Origin: Actinomycetota bacterium
Lineage (GTDB): Bacteria > Actinomycetota > Acidimicrobiia > Acidimicrobiales > CADCSY01
DNA: 61,370 bases
Direction: 5' to 3'
NCBI GenBank assembly: GCA_004366205.1
Contig: ML178738.1
Location: forward strand, 2,014-63,383
In this document: positions 25,972 through 34,348 of the stretch, piece by piece
Layout: the number at the start of each line of letters is the position of its first letter
Position numbering within the stretch: position 1 is the stretch's first letter
Notes under the pieces: model-generated
The model's database searches: none
What the model was told of the DNA's origin: nothing
Seen by the model: only the letters and a program-made list of their open reading frames with translations
Position numbers and translations under genes: made by a program

Positions 25972-27123
25972 TCAGTGGTGCGTGGGGGGAGGGCGGCGAG
26001 CGAGGCGGGCCAGGGCGAGCGCGAGACCAGCCGCCACGAGAGCGACGGAAGCGGACGGGCCGCCGGTCGCGGGCAGCGCACCCGAGGCAGCGGCGGCCGC
26101 CCCGGCGGCGGTGGGGCCGGCGTCACCGGCACCGGGCGCGGCATCGGTGCGCGAACCGGGATCGGCCGCTTCGAGGAACGCCCGGTACTCCTCGACGATG
26201 GCTGGGTCGAGCCGAAGGTCGTTGTGGTAGGTGCCGGGATAGGCCCGGTTGTCGGCGCCCCGGAGCACGGGGCTGTCGGCGTAGGGGCCGGCGAAGGCAG
26301 GGTCGGCGGCGCCGGTGCCGTCCCGGATCGTGAGCCACGCCGCGGGCGGGTACGTCTCGTCGTTGCCGTCAGGACCGTTCAGCTCCTCGAGCCACGCCGT
26401 GCCCGCGGCGATCTCGTCGCAGGACATGACCGTCGCCTCCGACCCGGGGGGGCAGAAGCTCGTGCCGTGGTTCGCCCCGGCGATCCCCACGAAGGCGACG
26501 AGATCGCCTCGCAGCTCGGGGTGGAGCTGCAAGGTACGGCGGGCGAGGGTGACCCCGAGGGAGTGGGCGACGATCGAGAACCGGTCCGAACCGGTGTAGT
26601 CGCGCACCGCCACGATGAAGTCGAGCAGGTCGGGGACGTTGACGTCGTTCGCGGTCACCCGGGTCCGTCCGTCGGCACCCATCTCGGCGTGCTCGGCGTC
26701 CCGTTCGGGGTTCGGGGTGAACAGCGCCGATCCGTTGGCGCTGCCCAGCCCGTTGTAGGACAGCGCCCACAGCTCCTGGTCGCTCCACCCTGCGGCCCGG
26801 AACTGGTCGCGGACCGGGTACCAGTCGGCGTGGTCGACGTTGTTGCCGTGCACGAAGATCACCGGGGCGCGGGTCAGCGGCGCTCCCCGCGCGACACCGC
26901 CGAACCCGCCGAGTGGGAACCCCCACTCGTGGTCCACGAGCGCAGGGAAGTCCGCCGCGAAGCGCACGGCGGCGGGACCCTGGGGCTCGTCGTGACCCCA
27001 GCGGTGGTCGGCCCCGACCGGCCCGGCGAGCACCAACAGGCCGGCGAGGGCGATCGTCACCAGGATCGCACCCGAGGCTGCGACGGCGTGGGGCGAGCCG
27101 GCCGGGCGGAGCGGCCCGGTCAT
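25972..27123 (-). CDS. secreted lipase-type alpha/beta hydrolase with LPxTG cell-wall anchor
   Basis: A 383-residue exported hydrolase. An N-terminal signal (about 15-38, AILVTIALAGLLVLAGPVGA) is followed by a lipase core with APVIFVHGNNVDHADWYPV (oxyanion region) and the nucleophile elbow AHSLG. Thr/Ala/Gly-rich residues lead to a sortase signal: LPATG (about residue 350), a hydrophobic stretch and the tail RRPPPTHH. It would therefore be linked to the cell wall by a sortase and act on extracellular esters. The ATG overlaps the preceding hydrolase stop by 4 bases (27120-27123). It is the last gene of the long operon that also encodes the uptake system and an acyl-CoA ligase. Confidence 0.85.
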   Translation of the reverse strand: MTGPLRPAGSPHAVAASGAILVTIALAGLLVLAGPVGADHRWGHDEPQGPAAVRFAADFPALVDHEWGFPLGGFGGVARGAPLTRAPVIFVHGNNVDHADWYPVRDQFRAAGWSDQELWALSYNGLGSANGSALFTPNPERDAEHAEMGADGRTRVTANDVNVPDLLDFIVAVRDYTGSDRFSIVAHSLGVTLARRTLQLHPELRGDLVAFVGIAGANHGTSFCPPGSEATVMSCDEIAAGTAWLEELNGPDGNDETYPPAAWLTIRDGTGAADPAFAGPYADSPVLRGADNRAYPGTYHNDLRLDPAIVEEYRAFLEAADPGSRTDAAPGAGDAGPTAAGAAAAASGALPATGGPSASVALVAAGLALALARLARRPPPTHH

Positions 27124-28013
27124 GCGCCGCAGGCGGCCCGGATGCGGTCGGCGACGACCGCCGCCTCGCGATCGGCGATGGTGATGAGGTAGTGGTTGGT
27201 GTCGGCCACCTCCTCGGCGACCATGCCCGGCACCTGCTCGCAGTAGGCCCGGGCGACGGCCTCGGGCACCAGCGGGTTGTCCTCGTTCATTAGGCCGCGA
27301 GGCGCCCGCAGGAGCACGACGGGGCACGCCGCGGCGCGCACGGCTTCCCGGACCGCCTCGTTCACGAGCAGGTCCCGGCCGTCGGCCCGGACGGCCTCCT
27401 CGGAGACCCGGGACCGCAGCTCGGGCTCCTCGCCCATCAGGTCGTAGTCGACGTAGGCCTCGGCGTCGTCGCTCCAGGCGCCCGCGAAGGCGGGATGGGC
27501 CTGCCAGAACTCTCGGTACGCCTGGCGGCTGGGGAAGGTCTGGCGCAGGCGGGCCACCGCCGGCCCCAGGACGGCGTCGATGACGGCGTCGGGGTCGGCG
27601 CCCTCGGGCACCGGCAGGGGAACGCCCCCGTCCACCAGGACGGCCGCCGCGGCCCGTTCCGGGTGGAGCTGGGCGAAGCGGGCGGCGACGAACGCTCCCA
27701 TCGAGTGGCCGGCGACGGTCGCGTTCACGGCGCCGACGTGGTCGAGCACGGCGAGCAGGTCGGCGACGTGCGCGTCGATGCCGTAGGGGCCGGGAAGGCC
27801 GGCGCTGGCGCCGCGTCCCCGGAGGTCCGGAGCGAGGAAGGTGACGTCGTCGCCGAGGTGGCGGGCCACCGCGGCCCACGAGCGGTGCGAGGCGGTGATG
27901 CCGTGCGGTGCGAGCACCACGGGCCGGCCGCCGGCCGGTCCGGCCAGCGCCACCCGCAGGCTGCCGCCCGCGACGGGAACGTCGAGCACGGCCGTGAACG
28001 GGTCTGTGGTCAT
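27120..28013 (-). CDS. cytoplasmic alpha/beta-fold hydrolase
   Basis: A 297-residue protein with the alpha/beta hydrolase fold: APHGITASHRSW (oxyanion region), DLRGRG, nucleophile Ser in AGHSMGAFVA (about residue 100) and a C-terminal catalytic His in DTNHYLI. No signal peptide is seen, so it acts in the cytoplasm, probably on an ester, lactone or carbon-carbon bond of a catabolic intermediate. ATG at 28013 is preceded by AGGAGA. It sits between the acyl-CoA ligase gene (23 bp upstream) and the anchored lipase gene (4-bp overlap). Confidence 0.9.
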   Translation of the reverse strand: MTTDPFTAVLDVPVAGGSLRVALAGPAGGRPVVLAPHGITASHRSWAAVARHLGDDVTFLAPDLRGRGASAGLPGPYGIDAHVADLLAVLDHVGAVNATVAGHSMGAFVAARFAQLHPERAAAAVLVDGGVPLPVPEGADPDAVIDAVLGPAVARLRQTFPSRQAYREFWQAHPAFAGAWSDDAEAYVDYDLMGEEPELRSRVSEEAVRADGRDLLVNEAVREAVRAAACPVVLLRAPRGLMNEDNPLVPEAVARAYCEQVPGMVAEEVADTNHYLITIADREAAVVADRIRAACGA

Positions 28014-28036
28014 GGGTCTCCTCGCTCGTGGGTCGG

Positions 28037-29659
28037 TCAGGGAAGCTCCATGGTGTCGAGTTGGGCCCGGAGCACCTTCTTGTCCAGCTTGCCGACGCTG
28101 GTCTTGGGGATCTCCTCGACCACGACGACCTCGTCGGGAAGCCACCACCTGGCCACGCGGCCGGCGAGAAACGCCCGCACGTCGTCGAGGGTGGGGGCCG
28201 GGTTGCCAGGCTCGGGGACGATCACGGCGACCGGGCGCTCGTCCCACTTCCTGGAGCGGACCCCCACCACCGCGACGTCGGCGATGCCCGGGTGGGCGAG
28301 CAGCTGGCCCTCGAGCTCGACGGACGAGATCCACTCACCGCCCGACTTCACGAGGTCCTTCGAGCGGTCGACGATGCGGAAGTAGCCGTCCGGCTCCATG
28401 GCGGCGACGTCACCCGTGCGCAGCCAGCCGTCGTGGAAGCGGTCGGCGCCGGCTGTGTGGCCGGTGCCGGGGTCGTAGTACGCGGAGGCGATCCACGGTC
28501 CCCGCACTTCGAGCTCGCCCACCTGATCGCCGTCTTGCGCCAGCTCGGCGCCAGCCTCGTCGACGATGCGGGCCTGCAGCCCCGGCAGGATCGTGCCCGT
28601 GCGGGCCCGCACCTCGATCTCGGTGTCACGGTCGACGCCCCGGTGGCGGCGTCGGGGCCGGCTCACGCAGGCCAGCGGCCCGGTCTCGGTCATGCCCCAC
28701 ACCTGGAGCAGCTCGATCCCGAGGTCGTCGTAGGCCTCGATGAGGGCGCGCGGTGACGCCGATCCTCCCACGAACACCATGCGGAGGCTGCCGTGGTCCA
28801 CCTGCCCGCGGCGAAGGAGGGGCAGCAGGGTCTTCCAGATGGTGGGGACGCCGGCGGCCACCGTCACCTTCTCGGTCTCGATGATGCGGCCCAGGTGCTC
28901 GGGCGACGAGTCGGCGCCGTGGAGCACGAGCTCGGCCCCGGTGAACGGCGCGGAGTAGGGCAGGCCCCAGCCGCACGCGTGGAACAAGGGGACCACCGGA
29001 AGCACCCGGTCGGCTTCGACCAGGCCGATGCCGCCGGCCATGCACGTCGCCATGGCGTGCAGCCACATCGCCCGGTGCGAGTAGAGCACCCCCTTGGGCA
29101 TCCCGGTCGTGCCCGAGGTGTAGCAGAGCCCGGATGCGGCATCCTCGGGAACCAGCGGCAGTTGCGACGGCGCGAGGGGAGCGGCGTGTGCGATCAGCTC
29201 ATCGTGGTCGAGCAGGGGCGAGAGCGCAGGGTGCGCACCGGCGCCCATCCGCACCCAGGTCTCGACGCTGTCGAGCTTGGGCCGCACCTCGGCGAGGCGG
29301 TCGAGCTGGTCACCGTCGGCGAACACCACCTTGTCGCCGGCGTGGTCGATCACAGAGGCGATCTGGTCCTCGTAGAGGCGCACGTTCACCGTGTGCAGGA
29401 CGGCCCCCAGCAGCGGGACCGCGTAGTACAGCTCCAGGTGCCGCGCCGAGTTGAACCCGAACGACGCGACCCGGTCACCGGGCTCGACCCCCAGGTCCCG
29501 GAGGGCGGCGCACAGCCGCAGGATCCGCTCGGCGAGCTCTCCGTAGGTCCGCCGGCCCTCGACGTCGACCACCTCCCCGTCCGCGTACACCGTGCGGAGG
29601 CGGTGGAAGATGTCGTGGATCGTGAGCGGCGTGGCCTGCATGAGACCGGGGATGGTCAT
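28037..29659 (-). CDS. acyl-CoA synthetase (AMP-forming, fatty-acid/aryl-CoA ligase type)
   Basis: A 540-residue ANL-superfamily enzyme that activates a carboxylic acid with ATP and CoA. All core motifs are present: YTSGTTGMPKGV (phosphate loop), WGMTETGP, DGWLRTGDVAAMEPDGYF and the catalytic Lys motif PKTSVGKLDKK near the C-terminus. The N-terminal layout resembles medium/long-chain fatty acyl-CoA ligases. ATG at 29659 follows GGAGG and overlaps the PucR-type regulator stop by 4 bases. In context it would activate the acid delivered by the neighbouring transporter. Chain length or aromaticity of the substrate cannot be judged. Confidence 0.94.
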   Translation of the reverse strand: MTIPGLMQATPLTIHDIFHRLRTVYADGEVVDVEGRRTYGELAERILRLCAALRDLGVEPGDRVASFGFNSARHLELYYAVPLLGAVLHTVNVRLYEDQIASVIDHAGDKVVFADGDQLDRLAEVRPKLDSVETWVRMGAGAHPALSPLLDHDELIAHAAPLAPSQLPLVPEDAASGLCYTSGTTGMPKGVLYSHRAMWLHAMATCMAGGIGLVEADRVLPVVPLFHACGWGLPYSAPFTGAELVLHGADSSPEHLGRIIETEKVTVAAGVPTIWKTLLPLLRRGQVDHGSLRMVFVGGSASPRALIEAYDDLGIELLQVWGMTETGPLACVSRPRRRHRGVDRDTEIEVRARTGTILPGLQARIVDEAGAELAQDGDQVGELEVRGPWIASAYYDPGTGHTAGADRFHDGWLRTGDVAAMEPDGYFRIVDRSKDLVKSGGEWISSVELEGQLLAHPGIADVAVVGVRSRKWDERPVAVIVPEPGNPAPTLDDVRAFLAGRVARWWLPDEVVVVEEIPKTSVGKLDKKVLRAQLDTMELP

Positions 29660-30843
29660 GGCGCACCTCCGGGACGGGGTGGGACGGCGAGGGCGAGCAC
29701 GAGGACGGCGGCCTGGGCGGGTACGCGCGGGTCCAGCCCGGTGAGGACCCGGACCCGCTTGAGCCGGTAGGCGACGGTGTTGGCGTGCACGAACTCGCGG
29801 CGAGCGGTGTCGGGCACGGAGCCGCACGACAGATAGGTCGCGAGGGTCCGGCTGAGCAGTCCGCCGGGGTCGCGTGCCGCCAGCGCCGAGTGGACGCGCC
29901 GCCGCAGCGCGTCCGCGACCCGGTCGTTGCCCGCCAGCAGCTGCTCGACCAGCAGGTCCTCGGGACCGACCGCGGTGTCGACGAGACCGGCAGCCTCCGC
30001 GGCGGCCAGCTGAGCTTCCACGTGGCCGACCTCGGCGAGCAGGGCAGGGCCGGGAGCCGCGGGCGTGCCCCAGGCGACGAGGGCGGGGCGAGCGGCTCGG
30101 TGCACCGCGGCCACGTCCTCGTACGGCGCGGGCACCAACAGCAGGATCCTCCCGCCGCGCTCGCCACCCACGGTGGCGTCGGGAGCCGCGGCGATGATGC
30201 GGTCCACGCGCGCCGCCACGCCGTCCCCTTCCAGCAGCACGGGCACGTACGCCGGGGCCAGGGTGGCCGAGAAGCGCAGGGACACCGCGGCGACCTCCGC
30301 TGCGTCGGTGGCCGACAAGAGGGCGTCGAGCAGGGCTCGCCGCCGGGCGTCGACCCGGCGGAGCTGCTCGTGCGAGGCCGCCAGGTACGACTCGGCCACC
30401 CAGGAGGACGCCCGGTCGACCAGCTCGATCCACCGCGCCGCCAGCTCGGCCAGCACGTGCTCCTCGCCCTCCTTGGTGGCGGCGACGACGGCGTCCCAGG
30501 TGATCCGGCCTGCGACGCGATAGGCGTGCAGGACCGACTCGAGCGGGACGCCCATGGCGAGGCGGATGCGGCCGGACTCCTCGACCTCGGGAACCGGCTC
30601 GGTGGGCAGGTCGCCGCCCTCCAGCACGGTCGAGAAGAAGCGCTCGACCAGCGCCCGGGACACCCGCAGGACCTGACCCTCCATCTCGTCAGGTGTCAGC
30701 GCGGCGTACTCGGAGATCTCGACCCGGTAGGCGTGGCCCATGCGCTCGACGAGGTCGTCGAGGCACGTGAGCACCCGGGCGGCGACCGCCGCGGCGCCCC
30801 GGTCGTGGGGCAGGATCGGGTGCACGGTCGCCCGGTCGGTCAC
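29656..30843 (-). CDS. PucR-family transcriptional regulator
   Basis: A 395-residue regulator with a long N-terminal sensing region, a central GGDEF-like CdaR segment and a C-terminal helix-turn-helix of the PucR type (REFVHANTVAYRLKRVRVLT). Regulators of this family control purine, amino-acid or xenobiotic catabolism genes, usually those next to them. Its gene lies inside the operon between livF and the acyl-CoA ligase, with 4-base overlaps on both sides, so it is produced together with its likely targets. Its ligand is probably the imported compound or its CoA ester. Confidence 0.9.
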   Translation of the reverse strand: MTDRATVHPILPHDRGAAAVAARVLTCLDDLVERMGHAYRVEISEYAALTPDEMEGQVLRVSRALVERFFSTVLEGGDLPTEPVPEVEESGRIRLAMGVPLESVLHAYRVAGRITWDAVVAATKEGEEHVLAELAARWIELVDRASSWVAESYLAASHEQLRRVDARRRALLDALLSATDAAEVAAVSLRFSATLAPAYVPVLLEGDGVAARVDRIIAAAPDATVGGERGGRILLLVPAPYEDVAAVHRAARPALVAWGTPAAPGPALLAEVGHVEAQLAAAEAAGLVDTAVGPEDLLVEQLLAGNDRVADALRRRVHSALAARDPGGLLSRTLATYLSCGSVPDTARREFVHANTVAYRLKRVRVLTGLDPRVPAQAAVLVLALAVPPRPGGAP

Positions 30844-31583
30844 CGTGTGCCGCCCTTGAGCAGCCGGCCGATGCCGAGCTCGGCCGTGAGACGGTCCTGG
30901 TCGACGCGCTGGCGAGGCGCCGAATGGACCACCGTGCCCTGACGCATGACGTGCACCGTGTCCGCCAGGTCGAGCGCGAACGTCACGTTCTGCTCGACGA
31001 GGAGCATCGCCACGCCCGACCGGTGCACGCCGCGCAAGGTCTCCACGAGGGCGTCGGCGGCGGCGGGGGCCAGACCCGCCGACGGTTCGTCCACGAGGAT
31101 CACCCGGGGGTTGGCCATGAGGGCGCGGCCCACCGCCAGCATCGCCTGCTCGCCGCCCGACATGGTGCCGGCGAGCTGCCGGCGTCGGTCGGCCAGCCTC
31201 GGGAAGCGGTCGAGCACCGAGTCGAGCACCGCGGCGTAGCGCGACCGGTCGCGGCGCCGCAGGGTGTAGGCGCCCAGCCGCAGGTTCTCCTCGACGGTCA
31301 GCCCGGGGAAGACGTGGCGGCCCTGGGTCACGTGGGCCATGCCCCGTCCCACCCGGGCCTCGGCGGGCAGCGTGGTGACGTCCTCGCCACCGAGACGCAC
31401 CGTGCCCGCCCAGGCGGGGATCAGCCCGGCGGCCACGCGCAGCGTGACGCTCTTGCCCGCGCCGTTCAACCCGAGCAGCACGGCGACCTCGGCGGGTCCG
31501 ACCGCGAGGTCGACGCCGTGCAGGACGGTGGTCGGGCCGAACCCGGCGCGCAGCCCCTTGATCGAGACGATCGGGCTGCTCAC
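30840..31583 (-). CDS. livF: branched-chain amino-acid-type ABC transporter ATP-binding protein LivF
   Basis: A 247-residue cytoplasmic ATPase subunit. Walker A is GLNGAGKSVT, the Q-loop region is THVTQGRHVF with FPGLTVEENL, the signature is MSGGEQAMLAVGRAL, and Walker B is VILVDEPSAGLAP. The LivF type is shown by the FPGLTVEENL segment. GTG at 31583 overlaps the LivM-LivG fusion stop by 4 bases. It pairs with the fused LivG domain to power the uptake system encoded upstream. Confidence 0.94.
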   Translation of the reverse strand: MSSPIVSIKGLRAGFGPTTVLHGVDLAVGPAEVAVLLGLNGAGKSVTLRVAAGLIPAWAGTVRLGGEDVTTLPAEARVGRGMAHVTQGRHVFPGLTVEENLRLGAYTLRRRDRSRYAAVLDSVLDRFPRLADRRRQLAGTMSGGEQAMLAVGRALMANPRVILVDEPSAGLAPAAADALVETLRGVHRSGVAMLLVEQNVTFALDLADTVHVMRQGTVVHSAPRQRVDQDRLTAELGIGRLLKGGTR

Positions 31584-33439
31584 GACACCGGCTCCGCCGG
31601 CACGTTGCGCCCGAGGTAGGCCTCGACCACGGTCGGATCCCGGGAGATCTCGTCCGGCGTCCCGTGGGCGATCACCCGCCCGGCGTGCAGGACCCAGATC
31701 TCGTCGCACACGTCGAGGACGAGGGGGACGTTGTGCTCGACGAGCAGCAGGGTGCGGCCGAGCGCGTCGCGCAGGTCACGGAGGCGGATCGCCAGGTTCT
31801 CGACCGCCCCGGGCGCCATGCCGGCCGACGGTTCGTCGAGCAGGAGCAGCTCGGGAGCGGTGACCAGTGCGCACGCCATCTCCACGATGCGCTGCATCCC
31901 ACCGGAGAGGTGCTTGGCGGGCATGTCGGCGAAGCGCTCGAAGCCGATGGCGGCGATCGCCAGGTCGGCCCGCTCGCCCGCCTCGGCTTCGGTGCGGGCC
32001 GCCCCCGGCAGGAAGCCGAGCGCCGCCACGGCCGAGTAGCGGCAGATGGCGTGCTGGGACAGCAGCAGGTTCTCGCGGACCGAGAGGTCCCGTGCCAGCC
32101 CGACGCGCTGGAAGGTGCGCCCGAGCCCCCGTGCGGCCCGCTCGTGCGGTGGCAGGTGGTCGATCCGCTGACCGCCGAGGTGGACGGTGCCCGAGGCGGT
32201 GCGCACGAAGCCGCCGACGGCGTTGAAGAGGGTGGTCTTGCCCGCCCCGTTCGGACCGATGAGGCCGACGATGCGCCCGGCCGGCACCGAGATGGACGCG
32301 TGGTCCACGGCGGTGAGCCCACCGAAGCGCACGGTGAGGTCCCGCACCTCGAGCAGCGCCTCGCCCGGGGCGACGGCCGGGCGGTCGGCGGCGCCGGCAG
32401 GCCGCGGCAGCTCGGGAAGCCGTGGGATCTCCGTGGGAGCGCTCTCGGCCACACCGGCGCGCGCCTGGCGCGCCGCCTTGGCGTGGCGCGCCTCGGTGAT
32501 GGCGCCGGCCACCCCCTCGGGGTGCCGGGCCATGGCGACGATCAACAGGGCGGCGCCGAGGAGGTGGTCCCAGCCCTCGGCTGCTGGTGTGATCGCCCGC
32601 AGGATCTCGGGCAGGAGACCGAACCCCACGCCGGCGAGGACCACGCCCAACCTGCTGCCCAACCCCCCGATGACGACCACCGCCACGAGCAGCAGGGACA
32701 GGTTGAGGTCGTAGGTGCGCGAGTCGACGAAGCGCAGCAGGTGACCGTGCAGGCAACCGGCGACGCCGGCCATGGCACCGGAGAGCAGGAACGCGAGCAG
32801 CTTGTGGCGGGCGACGTCGACGCCCCGAGAGGCCGCGACCTGCTCGTCCTCGCGCAGCCCCCGGAAGGCACGACCCAGCCGTGTGCGGGTCACGTTGGCG
32901 TCGACCAGCCACAGCACGATCACGACGACGAGCACCAGGGCGAGGAAGTCGGCGTTGCGGGTGAACACGAAGTCGCCGGCGACGGGGCGGGGGAGCGCGA
33001 CGCCGGCGGAGCCGCGGGAGAGCCACGGGATCTGAAGGATCGACTCCTGCATGACGAGGAGCAGGCCGAGCGTCGTGATGGCGAGGTAGAGCCCACGTAG
33101 TCGCAGAGCGGGTAGGCCGACGACGAAGGCGACGGCACCGCCCAGGACGGCGGCGGCGGCGAGTCCGGCGACGAAGGGAAGGCCGAAGCGGCCGGTGAGG
33201 ATCCCGCTCGTGTACGCCCCGACCGCGAGCAGGGCGCCGTGACCGAGGGAGATCTGCCCGGCGTAGCCCATCAGGAGGTTGAGCGAGAGCGCCATGGCGG
33301 CGAACGCCGCCGCTTGGGCGAGCCGCAGGGCGAGCAGCTCGTCGAGGAAGCCGGGGGCGACCCGGGAGACGAGCGGCGGGAGCACGGTCGCGGCGATGAC
33401 CACGGCGCCCACCACGACCTGCCGCCGGGCCGGTCTCAT
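31580..33439 (-). CDS. livM-livG: fused LivM permease - LivG ATPase of a branched-chain-type ABC transporter
   Basis: A 619-residue fusion. Residues 1-320 are a LivM-type permease with about eight membrane helices (LSLNLLMGYAGQISLGHGAL; YLAITTLGLLLVMQES; VVIGGLGSRLGVVLAGVGFG). After a linker of about 60 residues, residues 375-619 form a LivG-type ATPase with IGPNGAGKTTLFN (Walker A), LSGGMQRIVEMA (signature) and LLLLDEPSAGM (Walker B). Both halves are intact and share one frame, so the fusion is not a frameshift artefact. ATG at 33439 overlaps the livH stop by 4 bases. Such fusions occur in actinomycete HAAT transporters. Confidence 0.93.
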   Translation of the reverse strand: MRPARRQVVVGAVVIAATVLPPLVSRVAPGFLDELLALRLAQAAAFAAMALSLNLLMGYAGQISLGHGALLAVGAYTSGILTGRFGLPFVAGLAAAAVLGGAVAFVVGLPALRLRGLYLAITTLGLLLVMQESILQIPWLSRGSAGVALPRPVAGDFVFTRNADFLALVLVVVIVLWLVDANVTRTRLGRAFRGLREDEQVAASRGVDVARHKLLAFLLSGAMAGVAGCLHGHLLRFVDSRTYDLNLSLLLVAVVVIGGLGSRLGVVLAGVGFGLLPEILRAITPAAEGWDHLLGAALLIVAMARHPEGVAGAITEARHAKAARQARAGVAESAPTEIPRLPELPRPAGAADRPAVAPGEALLEVRDLTVRFGGLTAVDHASISVPAGRIVGLIGPNGAGKTTLFNAVGGFVRTASGTVHLGGQRIDHLPPHERAARGLGRTFQRVGLARDLSVRENLLLSQHAICRYSAVAALGFLPGAARTEAEAGERADLAIAAIGFERFADMPAKHLSGGMQRIVEMACALVTAPELLLLDEPSAGMAPGAVENLAIRLRDLRDALGRTLLLVEHNVPLVLDVCDEIWVLHAGRVIAHGTPDEISRDPTVVEAYLGRNVPAEPVS

Positions 33440-34317
33440 GCGGCTGCCCGCCCGAGCAGACCCTGGGGCCGCACCAGCAGGACGAGGAGGATCAGGGCGA
33501 AGACCGCCAGCACGCTGAGGCCCGGCACGGGGACGCCGAGGGACCAGTACTGGACGGTCTGGTCGAGGATCCCCACGACGATGCCGCCGGCGAAGGCGCC
33601 GGGAAGGCTGGTCAGCCCGCCGATGAGGGCGGCGGCGAGGGCGAACACGAAGAAGCGGGTCATGAACCCGGCGGTGAACACGCCGATGGTCGGCTCCACG
33701 AGCAGGGCGGCGACCGCCGCCAGCACGCCGGCGACGACCCACGTGAACACGGACACCCGAGCCAGCGGTACGCCCACCAACCGGGCCGCGGCGGGGTCCT
33801 GGGCTGCGCCGAGCACGCCGAGGCCGAAGTCGGTGCGGCGGAGGAACGCGGTGAGCCCGAGACCGATGGCCGCCGCCGAGACCAGCGCCAGGACCTGGGT
33901 CGGGCTCACGTGCAGGCCCGCGACGCGGGGCCCGAGCCCCTCGATCGGTGGCGCCAGGTACTTCGGGCTGGCCCCCCAGAGCTTCAACTCGAGCGAGAAG
34001 AGGAACAGGAGCAGCCCGACCGTGGCCACGCCGATCGCGAGCCGGCTCGCCTCGACCATCCTGGCCACGACGAGGCGTTCGAACACCAGGCTGACGGCGG
34101 CGGCCGCGACCACGGCTGCGGCGGCGCCGAGCAGCCAGGGTTGCCCCAGCCCCTGGCGCTCGTCGACCACCCACCAGGCCACGAACAGAGCCAGCGTCCC
34201 GATCTCACCCTGACCGAAGTGCAGGACGCGCGCGCCCTTGTAGACGAGCACGATCCCCAGGGCCATCAGCCCGTAGATGCCACCGACCACCACGCCGGCG
34301 ACGAGCGCCTGGCTCAT
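33436..34317 (-). CDS. livH: branched-chain amino-acid-type ABC permease LivH
   Basis: A 293-residue inner-membrane permease with about eight helices. Family landmarks are GGIYGLMALGIVLVYKGARV at the start, HFGQGEIGTLA, and GGLTSLPGAFAGGIVVGILD near the C-terminus. It forms the membrane channel with the LivM half of the next protein. The start at 34317 is 31 bp after the binding-protein stop, and the stop overlaps the livM-livG start by 4 bases. Confidence 0.94.
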   Translation of the reverse strand: MSQALVAGVVVGGIYGLMALGIVLVYKGARVLHFGQGEIGTLALFVAWWVVDERQGLGQPWLLGAAAAVVAAAAVSLVFERLVVARMVEASRLAIGVATVGLLLFLFSLELKLWGASPKYLAPPIEGLGPRVAGLHVSPTQVLALVSAAAIGLGLTAFLRRTDFGLGVLGAAQDPAAARLVGVPLARVSVFTWVVAGVLAAVAALLVEPTIGVFTAGFMTRFFVFALAAALIGGLTSLPGAFAGGIVVGILDQTVQYWSLGVPVPGLSVLAVFALILLVLLVRPQGLLGRAAA

Positions 34318-34348
34318 GTGCGTTCCTCCCCCCGACCTGCGTTCCGGA

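Noticed and set aside
28014-28334. N-terminal extension of the alpha/beta hydrolase starting at 28013
   Set aside because: It lies within the 3' end of the acyl-CoA ligase gene in another frame, and AGGAGA before 28013 marks the true start.
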